Source of the DNA: Alteromonas genovensis
GTDB lineage: Bacteria > Pseudomonadota > Gammaproteobacteria > Enterobacterales > Alteromonadaceae
NCBI RefSeq assembly: GCF_010500895.1
Contig: NZ_JAAAWO010000014.1
Coordinates: 48,529 to 112,528 of the forward strand
DNA length: 64,000 nt
Direction of reading: 5' to 3'
Below are positions 8,999-18,862 of this stretch, in pieces. The number at the start of each line of letters is the position of its first letter. Position 1 is the stretch's first letter. The notes below the pieces were generated by a model, which saw nothing but the letters and a program-made list of their open reading frames with translations, was not told where the DNA came from and searched no databases. Both the position numbers and the translations under genes were made by a program.

Positions 8999-10744
8999 AT
9001 GACAACAACTGTCGACATGACATTTAAAGACCTAAATTTACCAGAACCTCTCTTACAAGCCATTGAAAAAGTTGGCTACGAGAAACCGTCACCTATCCAA
9101 GCTGAGAGTATTCCACTTTTGCTTGAAGGTCACGATTTACTCGGTCAGGCACAGACAGGGACAGGAAAAACCGCTGCGTTTGCCCTGCCCATGTTGGCAA
9201 ATATCGATCCTGAGCAACGTAAGCCGCAATTACTGGTATTAGCCCCAACTCGTGAATTAGCTATTCAAGTTGCAGAGGCATTTCAGGTTTATGCGAGCTT
9301 TAGTCAAAAAATTAAAGTACTTCCAGTATACGGCGGTCAGTCTTACGACAACCAAATTCGTCAGCTTAAGCGCGGCGTTCAGGTTGTAGTAGGTACTCCA
9401 GGTCGTATCATTGACCATATTAAGCGCAAAACATTGGATTTAAGCGAACTTAAATTCCTTGTGCTTGACGAAGCTGATGAAATGCTTCGCATGGGCTTTA
9501 TTGATGATGTAGAGCTTATTCTAAGCCATGCACCTGCCGAGCGGCAGACGGCGTTATTCTCAGCAACAATGCCTGGACCAATCAAAAAGATAACACAGCG
9601 TTATCTCAAGGATCCAAAACACGTAAAAATTGCGTCAAAAGTTAGCACGGCGAGCACCATTCGTCAGCGCTTTTGCCAAGTTGCTCCTCACCATAAACTT
9701 GAGGCGCTTACGCGTATTATGGAAGTCGAAAAATTCGACGGCATGATTATTTTTGTTCGCACCAAAACAGCCACTGTTGAATTAGCAGATAAGCTTTCAG
9801 CACGCGGTTTTGATGTAGAGCCACTGAATGGTGATATTCCACAGTCTGCCCGTGAGCGAACTGTTGATAAGCTAAAACAAGGCCAGATCGATATTTTAGT
9901 AGCTACTGATGTTGTTGCACGTGGTCTTGACGTTGAACGTGTTAGTCACGTTATTAACTATGACATCCCGTATGACAGTGAATCTTATGTTCACCGTATT
10001 GGTCGTACAGGTCGTGCTGGTCGTCAGGGTGATGCGATTCTGTTTATCTCTCACCGTGAAAAACGCTTGTTGTTCTCTATTGAGAAAACGACGAAGCAGG
10101 CTATTGAAGCAATGCCTATTCCTTCAATTAGCGAAATCAACCAGACCCGTCTTACGCGCTTTAAGCAGTCGGTAATGGAAGCAACGCAAGACGATAGCAT
10201 TGAATCGTTGATGCCAATTGTTGAGATGGTTAAAGAAGAGAATGAAGCTTCTCCAGAAGTCCTTCTTGCTGCAATGATCAAAATCGCTCAGGGCGACGAG
10301 CCTCTGGTGCTTAAAGAATCTGATCGTCCAGACCTCAACAGCAAGCCGCCTCGCGATAGTCGTGAGCGCAATGATCGTGGTGGTCGTGAAAGTCGCGATA
10401 GAAAGCCAAGAGCGCCTCGTGGCAATCGCAAGCCAGATGAAGGTATGCAACGTTTTCGCATAGAAGTAGGCCATGTACACGGTGCTAAGCCGGGTAACAT
10501 TGTTGGCGCTATTGCGAACGAAGCTAACATTGACTCGAAGAACATTGGTGCTATCGAGATATATGACAACTTCAGTACCGTTGACTTGCCAGGCGGCATG
10601 CCTAAAGAAACCCATTCTACGCTTCAAGCGACAAGAGTGGCGGGGCAACGCCTCAACCTTCGCGAATGGTCGGATACACCGCCACCAAAACGTGAGCGTG
10701 GTGAAAACCGCAGTCGTGATAATCGCGCACGTCGCAAGTCGTAA
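8999..10744 (+). CDS. deaD: ATP-dependent RNA helicase DeaD/CsdA
   Basis: A 581-residue DEAD-box helicase that unwinds RNA in cold adaptation and ribosome assembly. All motifs are present: Q motif, AQTGTGKT, PTRELA, TPGR, DEAD, SAT, RGLD and HRIGRTGRAG, then the DbpA-type RNA-binding domain (starts MQRFRIEVGHVHGAKPGN) and two Arg/Gly-rich stretches. The start is the ATG at 8999 with AGGA about 9 bp upstream. The open frame reaches back to 8678, but that part overlaps the divergent TPR gene and has no family similarity. A 226-bp leader precedes the gene. Confidence 0.95.
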   Translation: MTTTVDMTFKDLNLPEPLLQAIEKVGYEKPSPIQAESIPLLLEGHDLLGQAQTGTGKTAAFALPMLANIDPEQRKPQLLVLAPTRELAIQVAEAFQVYASFSQKIKVLPVYGGQSYDNQIRQLKRGVQVVVGTPGRIIDHIKRKTLDLSELKFLVLDEADEMLRMGFIDDVELILSHAPAERQTALFSATMPGPIKKITQRYLKDPKHVKIASKVSTASTIRQRFCQVAPHHKLEALTRIMEVEKFDGMIIFVRTKTATVELADKLSARGFDVEPLNGDIPQSARERTVDKLKQGQIDILVATDVVARGLDVERVSHVINYDIPYDSESYVHRIGRTGRAGRQGDAILFISHREKRLLFSIEKTTKQAIEAMPIPSISEINQTRLTRFKQSVMEATQDDSIESLMPIVEMVKEENEASPEVLLAAMIKIAQGDEPLVLKESDRPDLNSKPPRDSRERNDRGGRESRDRKPRAPRGNRKPDEGMQRFRIEVGHVHGAKPGNIVGAIANEANIDSKNIGAIEIYDNFSTVDLPGGMPKETHSTLQATRVAGQRLNLREWSDTPPPKRERGENRSRDNRARRKS

Positions 10745-10766
10745 GATCGAAATAAAAGCAACTTCT

Positions 10767-10797
10767 GCCTTTATATAACGTTGTGGAATATAAAGGC
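10767..10797 (+). other. hairpin downstream of deaD
   Basis: A perfect 10-bp inverted repeat GCCTTTATAT / ATATAAAGGC with an 11-base loop, 20 bp before the deaD/cysG terminator. It has no T run, so it is not a terminator by itself; it may protect the 3' end of the deaD mRNA. Confidence 0.5.
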
Positions 10798-10817
10798 TGA
10801 TTTCGTTGTTTCTAATT

Positions 10818-10857
10818 AAAAAGAATTAGCGCAAAATAGCGCTAGTTCTTTTTTTTT
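10818..10857 (+). terminator. strong terminator abutting the cysG start
   Basis: A 15-bp stem AAAAAGAATTAGCGC / GCGCTAGTTCTTTTT with a single G-T pair and a 6-base loop, ending in an eight-T run that reaches the cysG start region. It should end deaD transcription. Because the T run touches the first possible cysG ATG (10858), it could also attenuate cysG. Confidence 0.85.
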
Positions 10858-10869
10858 ATGTGCCCCTTG

Positions 10870-12255
10870 ATGGATTACTTTCCCTTATTTTTAGATGCTC
10901 GTTCGCTTGACTGCCTTATTGTTGGTGCAGGTGAAGTAGCCGCCCGCAAACTTGAACTGATCATGAAAACGCCGGCAACCATTACCGTGGTATCGCCGTG
11001 GGTATGTGATACGGTAAAAGCCCTTGCCAAGAGTGACAAGGTGACTTTAATAGAACGTGAATTTATCGATAGTGACCTAGCGCATAAAGACATGGTGTTT
11101 ATTGCTACCGATAAACCCGATGTAAACCAATACATTCACGACCTAGGACGCGAGCAGAAGGTACTGGTGAATGTGGTTGACAATACACCTTTATGCCAAT
11201 TTATTACACCTTCCATCGTAGACCGTTCTCCTATTATTATTGCCATGAGTAGCGGTGGTGTTGCCCCTGTATTGTTACGTTATTTACGCCAGAAATTAGA
11301 AACCGTTTTGCCCGCCAATCTTAGTAGACTCGGTTCATTTTCTGAGAAGTTCAGAGACAAAGTGAAACAGGCGCTGGATGGCGTCACTGCCCGTCGGTAT
11401 TTCTGGGAAGATGTGTTAGATGGCGACATTGCCGAGATGGTTGAAAAAGGGCAAGACGAAAAAGCAGACAACGCCTTTGAAATTGCCTTACAAGCAGCCG
11501 CAGAGAATAAGGAAGTGACTGGGCAAGTGTACCTTGTGGGAGCAGGTCCTGGCGATCCGGACCTACTCACTTTTCGCGCACTGCGTTTAATGCAAAAGGC
11601 TGACGTGGTGGTTTACGACCGCTTAGTGTCACCTCAGATTTTAGAACTGGTGCGCAGAGATGCTGAAAAAATCTATGTGGGAAAAGCCATGAGCAATCAT
11701 ACCCTCCCTCAAGATGACATTAATCAGTTGATGGTGGATGAAGCGAAAAAAGGCAACCGCGTTGTCAGATTAAAAGGCGGCGATCCGTTCATATTTGGGC
11801 GCGGCGGTGAAGAAATTCAAACCCTTATTGAGCATGGCATTGAGTTTCAGGTAGTACCGGGGATTACCGCGGCAAGTGGCGCTTCAAGTTATGCAGGCAT
11901 TCCGCTTACTCACCGAGATCACGCGCAATCGGTGGTGTTTGCTACAGGTCACTTGCGAAACGGTACCATCGACTTGAATTGGTCTGCACTAGCCCACAAA
12001 AATCAAACCGCAGTGTTTTACATGGGGCTAACCGGGCTACCAATTATTTGCGAAAAACTCATAGAGCATGGCTTACCTGCTACTATGCCTATCGCCTTGG
12101 TACAGCAGGCAACAACCGATGACCAACGTGTGCTTATTGGCACACTAAGCGACATATGCGCTAAGCAAAAAGAAGCGCAGTTAAAGCCGCCTACACTGGT
12201 TATTGTAGGTAGCGTCGTAAATCTGCATGACGAGCTTAACTGGTTTCAACAGTAG
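10870..12255 (+). CDS. cysG: siroheme synthase (trifunctional)
   Basis: A 461-residue CysG that makes siroheme from uroporphyrinogen III for sulfite and nitrite reductases. The N-terminal NAD-dependent precorrin-2 dehydrogenase/ferrochelatase has its Rossmann signature LIVGAGEVAARK. The C-terminal SAM-dependent methyltransferase has VYLVGAGPGDPDLLT, RLKGGDPFIFGRGGEE and VVPGITAASG. MDYFPLFLDA matches the usual N-terminus, so the second ATG (10870) is preferred over 10858. Neither start has a recognisable Shine-Dalgarno, and a terminator lies directly upstream. Confidence 0.95.
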   Translation: MDYFPLFLDARSLDCLIVGAGEVAARKLELIMKTPATITVVSPWVCDTVKALAKSDKVTLIEREFIDSDLAHKDMVFIATDKPDVNQYIHDLGREQKVLVNVVDNTPLCQFITPSIVDRSPIIIAMSSGGVAPVLLRYLRQKLETVLPANLSRLGSFSEKFRDKVKQALDGVTARRYFWEDVLDGDIAEMVEKGQDEKADNAFEIALQAAAENKEVTGQVYLVGAGPGDPDLLTFRALRLMQKADVVVYDRLVSPQILELVRRDAEKIYVGKAMSNHTLPQDDINQLMVDEAKKGNRVVRLKGGDPFIFGRGGEEIQTLIEHGIEFQVVPGITAASGASSYAGIPLTHRDHAQSVVFATGHLRNGTIDLNWSALAHKNQTAVFYMGLTGLPIICEKLIEHGLPATMPIALVQQATTDDQRVLIGTLSDICAKQKEAQLKPPTLVIVGSVVNLHDELNWFQQ

Positions 12256-12367
12256 TCAAAACGGGCGGCTACTCATTTAAATAGGCTTGTATTTTCTGGC
12301 ATGAACGACATACTCAGTAAACGAGAGTAATACTCTGTTTCTTGAATATGTCTGTTATGGCGAAGAA

Positions 12368-13369
12368 ATGACAAATTTATATGGCTTTTTATCTGTGTCT
12401 GTTTACCCCCGCGTGTTAGTCACGCTAAAGCTGCTCTTGCTGCTTGTTGTTTCAGTTGCCGTCGGTGTGAAAGCCAGCGCCGAGCAACTTGATTTTAGCA
12501 TCACAAATAAACAAGACAGCGTGCGTTTTGACTACACATGGACAGACAGACAGCAAACCATTCACTCAATTAGCTTTGCACTTCCTCGAGAAACGATTAA
12601 ACAAAACCCCACGCTGCAACCAAATTATAAGCCCAAAATAGCCCAGCGCTACGTAATGGTGGCCCTTTTAAAAGAAACCCAAAAATTAAACCCTAAAGAG
12701 GCCCGCGTTAACCTTAAACGCCAGCAAGATGCCATTAACATTGAAGTCAAATCATCAGACCCAGAGAAAGCTGCTGAGGTACTCGATAACTTAAAAACCG
12801 TGCAGCAAGCGGCGTTTGATGACTACCTTGCCACTCACTACTTTACCCGCTTCACCACCCTATTTAATCAAAGGGCGGTTAAACCCGACCATCTGCGCTA
12901 CATCAACGAATCGGTGAAGCCAATGGTGCCCGTATCTCAAGCGTTTTATGAAAAGCTAGCACCGCAATCTAATTCACGAGACTACTTTGCGCTGCTGCTC
13001 AGTTGGATCCAAAGTATTCCTTATAACGCCATGGACAACAGAGCGGCCAGTAATGGTTCAGGCTTTGCGCCCCCCATCGGTTTATTAATGCAAAACCAAG
13101 GCGATTGCGACAGCAAAGCTGTGCTGGCATCGTCTATGGTGAGAGCCTTTCTACCCACAACGAAAATGATCATGGTGCTTTTGCCTGAACATGCTCTTCT
13201 TGGCGTAGCACTGACACCCATGGCTGATGACGAAACCATTGAGTTTGAGGGAAAAGAGTATGTGCTTTACGACCCCACAGGACCTGCTCTTATCCCTTTT
13301 GGTGAGGTATCACAAAGCACTAAACAGTTTATTGATACCGGTCGATTTCAAATAGAATTAGTGGAATAG
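12368..13369 (+). CDS. secreted transglutaminase/protease-fold protein, function unknown
   Basis: A 333-residue protein with an N-terminal hydrophobic export signal (LKLLLLLVVSVAVGV, likely cleavage after KASA). The C-terminal half carries an ordered Cys-His-Asp triad of the transglutaminase-like fold: GDCDSKA near residue 244, EHALLGV near 277 and YDPTGP near 307. A Trp-Ile-Gln segment about 30 residues before the Cys also fits that fold. I know no named family; the enzyme could be a peptidase or amidase acting in the periplasm. It stands alone between cysG and the convergent phoH gene. Confidence 0.7.
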   Translation: MTNLYGFLSVSVYPRVLVTLKLLLLLVVSVAVGVKASAEQLDFSITNKQDSVRFDYTWTDRQQTIHSISFALPRETIKQNPTLQPNYKPKIAQRYVMVALLKETQKLNPKEARVNLKRQQDAINIEVKSSDPEKAAEVLDNLKTVQQAAFDDYLATHYFTRFTTLFNQRAVKPDHLRYINESVKPMVPVSQAFYEKLAPQSNSRDYFALLLSWIQSIPYNAMDNRAASNGSGFAPPIGLLMQNQGDCDSKAVLASSMVRAFLPTTKMIMVLLPEHALLGVALTPMADDETIEFEGKEYVLYDPTGPALIPFGEVSQSTKQFIDTGRFQIELVE

Positions 13370-13370
13370 C

Positions 13371-13397
13371 ACACCGGTATCTCCGGTGCGCTCTTTA
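13371..13397 (+). terminator. weak terminator between convergent genes
   Basis: CACCGG / CCGGTG stem with a 5-base loop followed by a short pyrimidine-rich tail, right after the transglutaminase-like gene. The T run is poor. Confidence 0.4.
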
Positions 13398-13477
13398 TCT
13401 TTAAGTAGAAGTTTAGACAAGGTAACGGGTACGCTTGCCTCTAAGAAGACTAGCAACGTAAGCAGACTGGTATAATG

Positions 13478-14875
13478 CTACAAGTTCTCTTCCGCAAAAC
13501 TTGCAAGACGGCTTCGTACCACACCATCAAGGTTAATGGTGGCGCTACCTGAGAAGTCTTTAAATTTCTCGACTAAATACGTTAAGCCTGACGTGACGGC
13601 GCTAAGGTAGTTACTGTCTATTTGCGCTAAATTTCCACCTACAATAAGTTTCGTTCCTTCACCACAACGGGTAATGATGGTTTTAAGCTGTGATGCCGTT
13701 AAGTTTTGCGACTCATCTAGAATAACGATGGCGTTTTGAATACTGCGGCCACGCATAAAATTCACCGATTTATACTGAATATTCGCCTTCTCCATAATGT
13801 AATTCATAGAGCCTTTCGTATTTTCATCATGCTTGTGCAGCACTTCTAATGAATCGGTAATAGCGGCCAGCCACGGCAGCATTTTCTCTTCTTCCGTCCC
13901 TGGTAAAAACCCAATAGATTCTGCAATTTCAGGGGTACTACGAGTAACGATGATTTTGTCATACATATTGCGCTCAACCACCATCTCAAGCGCAGCAGCT
14001 AGGGCTAAAAGCGTTTTACCACTGCCTGCAGGCCCGGTGAGAATACACATATCAATATGAGGGTCTAGCAAGGCATGCAGCGCCATACCTTGACCTATAT
14101 TCTTCGGTGTTATACCCCATGCATGGCGACTCATGAGGCGTTCGTAACCGAGGTCGAGCACTTCCAAATGGTCATCAGAAATTTCTTCAACAAGGCCAGC
14201 AAACTCTTTACTGTCATCAAGTAAGAATTCGTTAATATAAGCTTCTGGCAATATTGATTTTGGCACGGTGTGAATGGTGTCCCGCCCCTCGGTTCGGCTA
14301 TCCACGCTTTTAACGTTATCCCAAAAATTACCTTCAAAGGCGTGAAAGCCTCGAGACAAGTACTTAATATCAGTAATAAGTTGGTCGGTGCGATAGTCTT
14401 CAACATGCGCTAAACCGGCCCCTTTCGCCTTTAAGCGCATATTCAAATCTTTTGTCACTAACACCACTTTTTGCGGTGCGTAAGCCTTTTGAATATGAAG
14501 GGCAACGTTAATAATGCGATTGTCGTTTTCGTTGCTCGTAAAAACCTGCTGCGCCTCAGCCATATTCAAATCGGCAAATATCGATAGCTTTCCAGTAGGT
14601 GCGGTATCGCCCGCTCCTAGTCCCTCCATCGAAACACCTACAAGCATTTCTTCAGGCGTGGCCTCATGCAGCAAGTCTTCCATTGAACGAATGGAGACAC
14701 GTGCGTCCCGTGCAACGTCTTTTTTACTGTCTTTGATGTAATCGAGTTCTTCAAGAACCGTCATGGGAATAACAACATCGTGTTCTTTAAAGGAAAGAAA
14801 AGCGTGGGGTTCGTGAAGCAAAATGTTGGTATCGAGGACGTATATTTTCGTTTCGGTAGAGTTTCTTCTTGGCAT
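13478..14875 (-). CDS. PIN-PhoH family ATPase/ribonuclease
   Basis: A 465-residue two-domain protein. Residues 10-150 form a PIN nuclease domain (YVLDTNILLHEP, then EELDYIKDSKK and a late acidic cluster). The C-terminal half is a PhoH RecA-like ATPase with Walker A GPAGSGKTLLALAAALE near residue 285 and Walker B VILDESQN near 375. PhoH2-type fusions act as RNA helicase/RNases, so a role in RNA turnover is likely but not shown. It is a stand-alone gene. Confidence 0.88.
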   Translation of the reverse strand: MPRRNSTETKIYVLDTNILLHEPHAFLSFKEHDVVIPMTVLEELDYIKDSKKDVARDARVSIRSMEDLLHEATPEEMLVGVSMEGLGAGDTAPTGKLSIFADLNMAEAQQVFTSNENDNRIINVALHIQKAYAPQKVVLVTKDLNMRLKAKGAGLAHVEDYRTDQLITDIKYLSRGFHAFEGNFWDNVKSVDSRTEGRDTIHTVPKSILPEAYINEFLLDDSKEFAGLVEEISDDHLEVLDLGYERLMSRHAWGITPKNIGQGMALHALLDPHIDMCILTGPAGSGKTLLALAAALEMVVERNMYDKIIVTRSTPEIAESIGFLPGTEEEKMLPWLAAITDSLEVLHKHDENTKGSMNYIMEKANIQYKSVNFMRGRSIQNAIVILDESQNLTASQLKTIITRCGEGTKLIVGGNLAQIDSNYLSAVTSGLTYLVEKFKDFSGSATINLDGVVRSRLASFAEENL

Positions 14876-15305
14876 CCTTTACTCCGTAAAATAAAGCCAA
14901 ACTAGCCGTTAATTGGTAATGGCTAGCGAGCTACAGCTGGGCAACTACAGGGATGCCGCTCGAAACAGGACATCTCCCCTACTCGCGTCGACTGAGAAGC
15001 AGCAATAACCCGCTGCTTCAAGCGTTTGATAACGACTTCCTAAACGCTAATTCCACCATAATCCAGAAATACAGATTTCGCACTGTTTTTATGGTTTTAT
15101 TTTTTCAAAGAGTGCGACCAAGCCCTCCACACTTTCTCGGAGAATCTCTGTCCTCGCAACGCATAGTAAATTGAAAGCGTTGCTGCTCATTAACAGGTGC
15201 CATTCCCGCTGAATAAACAGAAAAGCGTGCCAAATAAGCTAGTATTAATGACTTATTATCATGCAATGCGTACAATACCGCCCCCGCAAAAAAGGTTAGT
15301 GATTT
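14876..15305. other. 430-bp divergent intergenic region phoH/rapA
   Basis: No convincing gene is seen. It contains a perfect 8-bp hairpin GAAGCAGC / GCTGCTTC (14996-15019) without a T tail and presumably holds the promoters of phoH and rapA. Open frames of 60-75 codons here lack ribosome-binding sites and family features. Confidence 0.5.
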
Positions 15306-18131
15306 ATGAGTTCAGACAGTCAATTTTCTATTGGTCAGCGTTGGTTAAGCAATACAGAAACCGAATTGGGATTAGGCGCCATTGTTGGCATTGATTTCCG
15401 TTCAGTTGAAGTGCTGTATCCCGCCACTGGCGAAGCGCGTATCTATACAAAAACAGAAGCGCCGCTAACGCGACTCACCTTTGAAATTGGCGACACCGTA
15501 AAAAGCCAAGACGGCTGGGAAATGACGGTGACTGAATCCGAAGAAAGCCAAGGGGTGTTCATCTATCACGGTCTGCGGGAAGATACGAAGGCGCAGGCAA
15601 GACTGCCAGAAACCATGCTAGACCATCACATTCGCTTGAACCAACCTGAAAAGCGTTTGTTTAGCCAACAGCTCGACCACCCAAAATGGTTTGATTTGCG
15701 AGAAAGCGCGTTGCGCTATCACTATGAATATCAGCGCTCTAATACGATTGGCGTGGCTGGAGCTCGAATTTCACTTATTCCCCACCAATTGCACATTGCC
15801 TCTGAAGTAGGTGGCCGCCACGCGCCGCGGGTACTTCTTGCCGATGAAGTCGGTTTGGGAAAAACCATTGAAGCTGCGCTAATCATTCACCAACAGATAA
15901 AGACTGGCCGAGCATCTCGCATTCTCATTTTAGTTCCAGATTCACTCATGCATCAGTGGTTGGTAGAAATGCTTCGTCGCGTTAACCTGCCTTTTGCTAT
16001 TTTCGATGAGAGCCGCTGCGAAGCGCTGGACGAAGAAGATATAAACCCGTTTGACAGTGAGCAACTAGTTCTGTGCAGCATCGATTTTTTAAGCAGCAGT
16101 GAAAAACGACAGCAGCAGGTTCAGGCCGCAGATTGGGATTTAATGGTGGTTGATGAAGCACACCACCTGTCTTGGTCGCAAGAAGCACCGTCGCAAGAAT
16201 ACCTCTGTGTTGAGGGGCTTGCCCAAAATACGCCTGGGGTGCTTCTTCTAACGGCTACACCAGATCAGTTAGGTCACGAAAGTCATTTTGCTCGTCTGCG
16301 TTTACTCGACCCTGCACGCTTTCACAGTTACGAAGAGTTTCTAAGAGAAGAATCGCAATACAGTCAGCTTGCCGATGCGGTTGCTCCGTTATTGTCAGAC
16401 GCTGAGCCGAACGAAAAACAGCGCGCTACCCTTTGCAACTTTGCACCTGACGTTATGGAACACGCTGGCGACCTCATCAGCTCTAAAAACAGACATGAAC
16501 TGTTACACCAACTCATAGACTGCCACGGTACAGGCCGTATGCTGTTTAGAAACCGTCGCGCCAATATTGAAGGCTTCCCCGAGCGCAAACTGTCTGCCTA
16601 CGAGCTTGCCATGCCACAAGAGTATGAAGCGGCCGTGAACAGCGACGATTTGCTCAACGCGCTTTATCCCGAACGTGTGCCAAGCTTGGTAAACAGTTGG
16701 ACTAAACTAGACCCCCGCGTTAGCTGGCTTGTCGATTTCATGCAAGACGTTAAGCCAGAGAAAATATTGCTTATTTGCGCCAGCGCCCGCACGGCGCAAG
16801 AACTCGGTGAAGTTATCCGCACGCAAACGGGCATTAGACACAGTGTGTTTCACGAAGGCATGAGTATTGTTGAGCGCGACAAAGCCGCTCATTATTTTGC
16901 CGATGAAGAAGATGGCGCACAAATTTTGCTGTGTAGTGAAATAGGCAGTGAAGGGCGTAACTTCCAGTTTGCCCACCACCTAGTGCTGTTTGATTTACCC
17001 ATTACACCTGATTTATTAGAACAGCGTATTGGTCGCTTAGACCGAATAGGTCAAACGCAAACCGTGAACATTCATGTTCCCTATCTCGCGAAAAGCTCGC
17101 AGCATGTGTTGCTCGACTGGTATCACGAAGGCTTAAATGCCTTCGAAAAAACCTGCCCCACAGGGTCTGGCGTATTTGAAGACGTTAAGCCATTATTGAT
17201 GAGTGCATGCTTGCACCCCAGCGACATGACGGCAAGAGACGAACTGATTAATTTAAGTATTAAACTTAATAGTCAGCTGGTTGCTCAGCTTGAAGCAGGT
17301 AGAGATCGTCTACTTGAGCTAAATGCATCGGGTGAAGGCCGAGTTGAAGCACTATTAGAGGACATTATTACTCTTGATAGTGAGCAAGACCTTTCGCGCT
17401 TTATGGGCCGTGTTTTTGATGCCATTGGCGTTCAGCAAGATGAGAAAGGCAACGACTGCTTTATTCTTATGCCAACAGAGCAAATGGTGAGTCAATTACC
17501 TGGGTTAGACCCTGAGGGAATGACGGTAACCTACAGGCGCCGCGTAGCAACGACGTTAGAAAATGTGCAGTTTTTAAGTTGGGACCACCCTCTTGTTCAC
17601 ACCGCGATTGACGTTGTTCTTACTGATGTACACGGTAAAAGCAGCATGGGCTTTATTGCCGACCCCGACCTGCCTAAAGGCGCTTATTGGATAGAAGCAT
17701 TGTTTGTGCTTCATGCTCAAGCACCGAAAGCCCTTCAGCTAGGCCGTTTTCTTCCGCAAACGCCGGTACGCATATGCCTTGACGCCCAAGGAAACCCTGT
17801 TGATTTAAGCTTCGATGTAAAACGAAAAGTAGGGCGAAAAATATCGTCACAATTGCTAAAAGCATTACAGCAGCCCCTTAGCATTGCGATAGAAAATACG
17901 CGCAAACTTGCACACCAGGCAGCAAATCAAAAGCTACACGATGCGCTTAACACTATGCACACTACGTTAAACGGTGAAATACAGCGATTAAAAGACTTAC
18001 AGAAGCGCAACCCTGCCGTACGCGACAGTGAGATAGTGTTTATTGAGCAGCAAATGAGTGCGCTAGATAAAGTTATTCAAGGTGCCGATGTGCAGTTTGA
18101 TGCCATTCGTATCATAGTGAATAATCCCTAA
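15306..18131 (+). CDS. rapA: RNA polymerase-associated SWI/SNF ATPase RapA
   Basis: A 941-residue Swi2/Snf2 translocase that binds RNA polymerase and helps recycle it after termination. It has two N-terminal Tudor-like domains (residues 1-110), the helicase core with DEVGLGKTIEA (180-190) and VVDEAHHLSW near 280, LLTATPDQLG, and helicase C with SEIGSEGRNFQ and RIGRLDRIGQT, then the RapA spacer and C-terminal domains. Length is near the usual 968. It is followed by rluA with a one-base overlap (TAATG), the same pairing as in E. coli. Confidence 0.96.
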   Translation: MSSDSQFSIGQRWLSNTETELGLGAIVGIDFRSVEVLYPATGEARIYTKTEAPLTRLTFEIGDTVKSQDGWEMTVTESEESQGVFIYHGLREDTKAQARLPETMLDHHIRLNQPEKRLFSQQLDHPKWFDLRESALRYHYEYQRSNTIGVAGARISLIPHQLHIASEVGGRHAPRVLLADEVGLGKTIEAALIIHQQIKTGRASRILILVPDSLMHQWLVEMLRRVNLPFAIFDESRCEALDEEDINPFDSEQLVLCSIDFLSSSEKRQQQVQAADWDLMVVDEAHHLSWSQEAPSQEYLCVEGLAQNTPGVLLLTATPDQLGHESHFARLRLLDPARFHSYEEFLREESQYSQLADAVAPLLSDAEPNEKQRATLCNFAPDVMEHAGDLISSKNRHELLHQLIDCHGTGRMLFRNRRANIEGFPERKLSAYELAMPQEYEAAVNSDDLLNALYPERVPSLVNSWTKLDPRVSWLVDFMQDVKPEKILLICASARTAQELGEVIRTQTGIRHSVFHEGMSIVERDKAAHYFADEEDGAQILLCSEIGSEGRNFQFAHHLVLFDLPITPDLLEQRIGRLDRIGQTQTVNIHVPYLAKSSQHVLLDWYHEGLNAFEKTCPTGSGVFEDVKPLLMSACLHPSDMTARDELINLSIKLNSQLVAQLEAGRDRLLELNASGEGRVEALLEDIITLDSEQDLSRFMGRVFDAIGVQQDEKGNDCFILMPTEQMVSQLPGLDPEGMTVTYRRRVATTLENVQFLSWDHPLVHTAIDVVLTDVHGKSSMGFIADPDLPKGAYWIEALFVLHAQAPKALQLGRFLPQTPVRICLDAQGNPVDLSFDVKRKVGRKISSQLLKALQQPLSIAIENTRKLAHQAANQKLHDALNTMHTTLNGEIQRLKDLQKRNPAVRDSEIVFIEQQMSALDKVIQGADVQFDAIRIIVNNP

Positions 18132-18862
18132 TGGCCAATCCACCGTTTGTATACAACCCGCCTTACACGCCGTATCTCAACTTCCTGTACCGAGATGACT
18201 TTATGGTGGTTGCCCTTAAGCCAAGCGGGTTGTTGAGTGTACCAGGTAGAATAGAAGCGCATAAAGATGCGCTTATTACTCGGGTTAATAAAGTACTGCC
18301 TACTGCTACTGTGGTACACAGGTTAGATATGGCGACATCTGGCATTATGGTGATGGCACTGACTAAGTTTAGTCATCGCGCCATCAGCAAGCAGTTCGAG
18401 CTTAGAGAAACGAAAAAGCGCTATTTCGCCAGAGTATACGGCCATGTTGACGACGACAGCGGAGAGATAGATTTACCGCTTATTGTCGATTACCCGAATC
18501 GACCGAAGCAAATGGTTGACCACGAACGGGGAAAGCCATCGGTAACACACTTTGATGTGATAACCCGTGCACATGATAGCGAAAATAGGCCTTACTCTCT
18601 GGTTGCGCTACGCCCCATTACCGGGCGTTCTCATCAGCTACGCGTGCACATGCTCTCACTCGGCCACCCCATTTTAGGGGATAGGTTGTATGCTCACGAC
18701 GCCGCATTAGCCATGGCCCTCCGCCTGCAGCTGCACGCGGAAAGCTTAAGTTTAAAACACCCAAAATCGAACAACTGGCTCAACTTTCAAAGCACTATTC
18801 CATTTAGTGACTACAAGCCAACGCCATTAACCACGTTTTCATCGGTAAAGCTTTTCGGGTAG
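18131..18862 (+). CDS. rluA: dual-specificity 23S rRNA/tRNA pseudouridine synthase RluA
   Basis: A 243-residue pseudouridine synthase for 23S rRNA position 746 and tRNA position 32. The catalytic motif HRLDMATSG (Asp near residue 61) and the downstream GRSHQLRVHM block are present. No S4 domain, as expected for RluA. Translation is coupled to rapA through TAATG. The last six codons and the TAG stop lie inside a degenerate 16-bp tandem repeat that continues downstream, so the C-terminal SVKLFG tail is probably repeat-derived. Confidence 0.94.
   Translation: MANPPFVYNPPYTPYLNFLYRDDFMVVALKPSGLLSVPGRIEAHKDALITRVNKVLPTATVVHRLDMATSGIMVMALTKFSHRAISKQFELRETKKRYFARVYGHVDDDSGEIDLPLIVDYPNRPKQMVDHERGKPSVTHFDVITRAHDSENRPYSLVALRPITGRSHQLRVHMLSLGHPILGDRLYAHDAALAMALRLQLHAESLSLKHPKSNNWLNFQSTIPFSDYKPTPLTTFSSVKLFG

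Noticed and set aside
10124..10648. 174-codon minus-strand ORF inside deaD
   Set aside because: Antisense to a well-conserved coding region; a shadow of its codon bias.
14953..15394. Two 65-73 codon ORFs between phoH and rapA
   Set aside because: No ribosome-binding sites or family features; one overlaps the rapA start.
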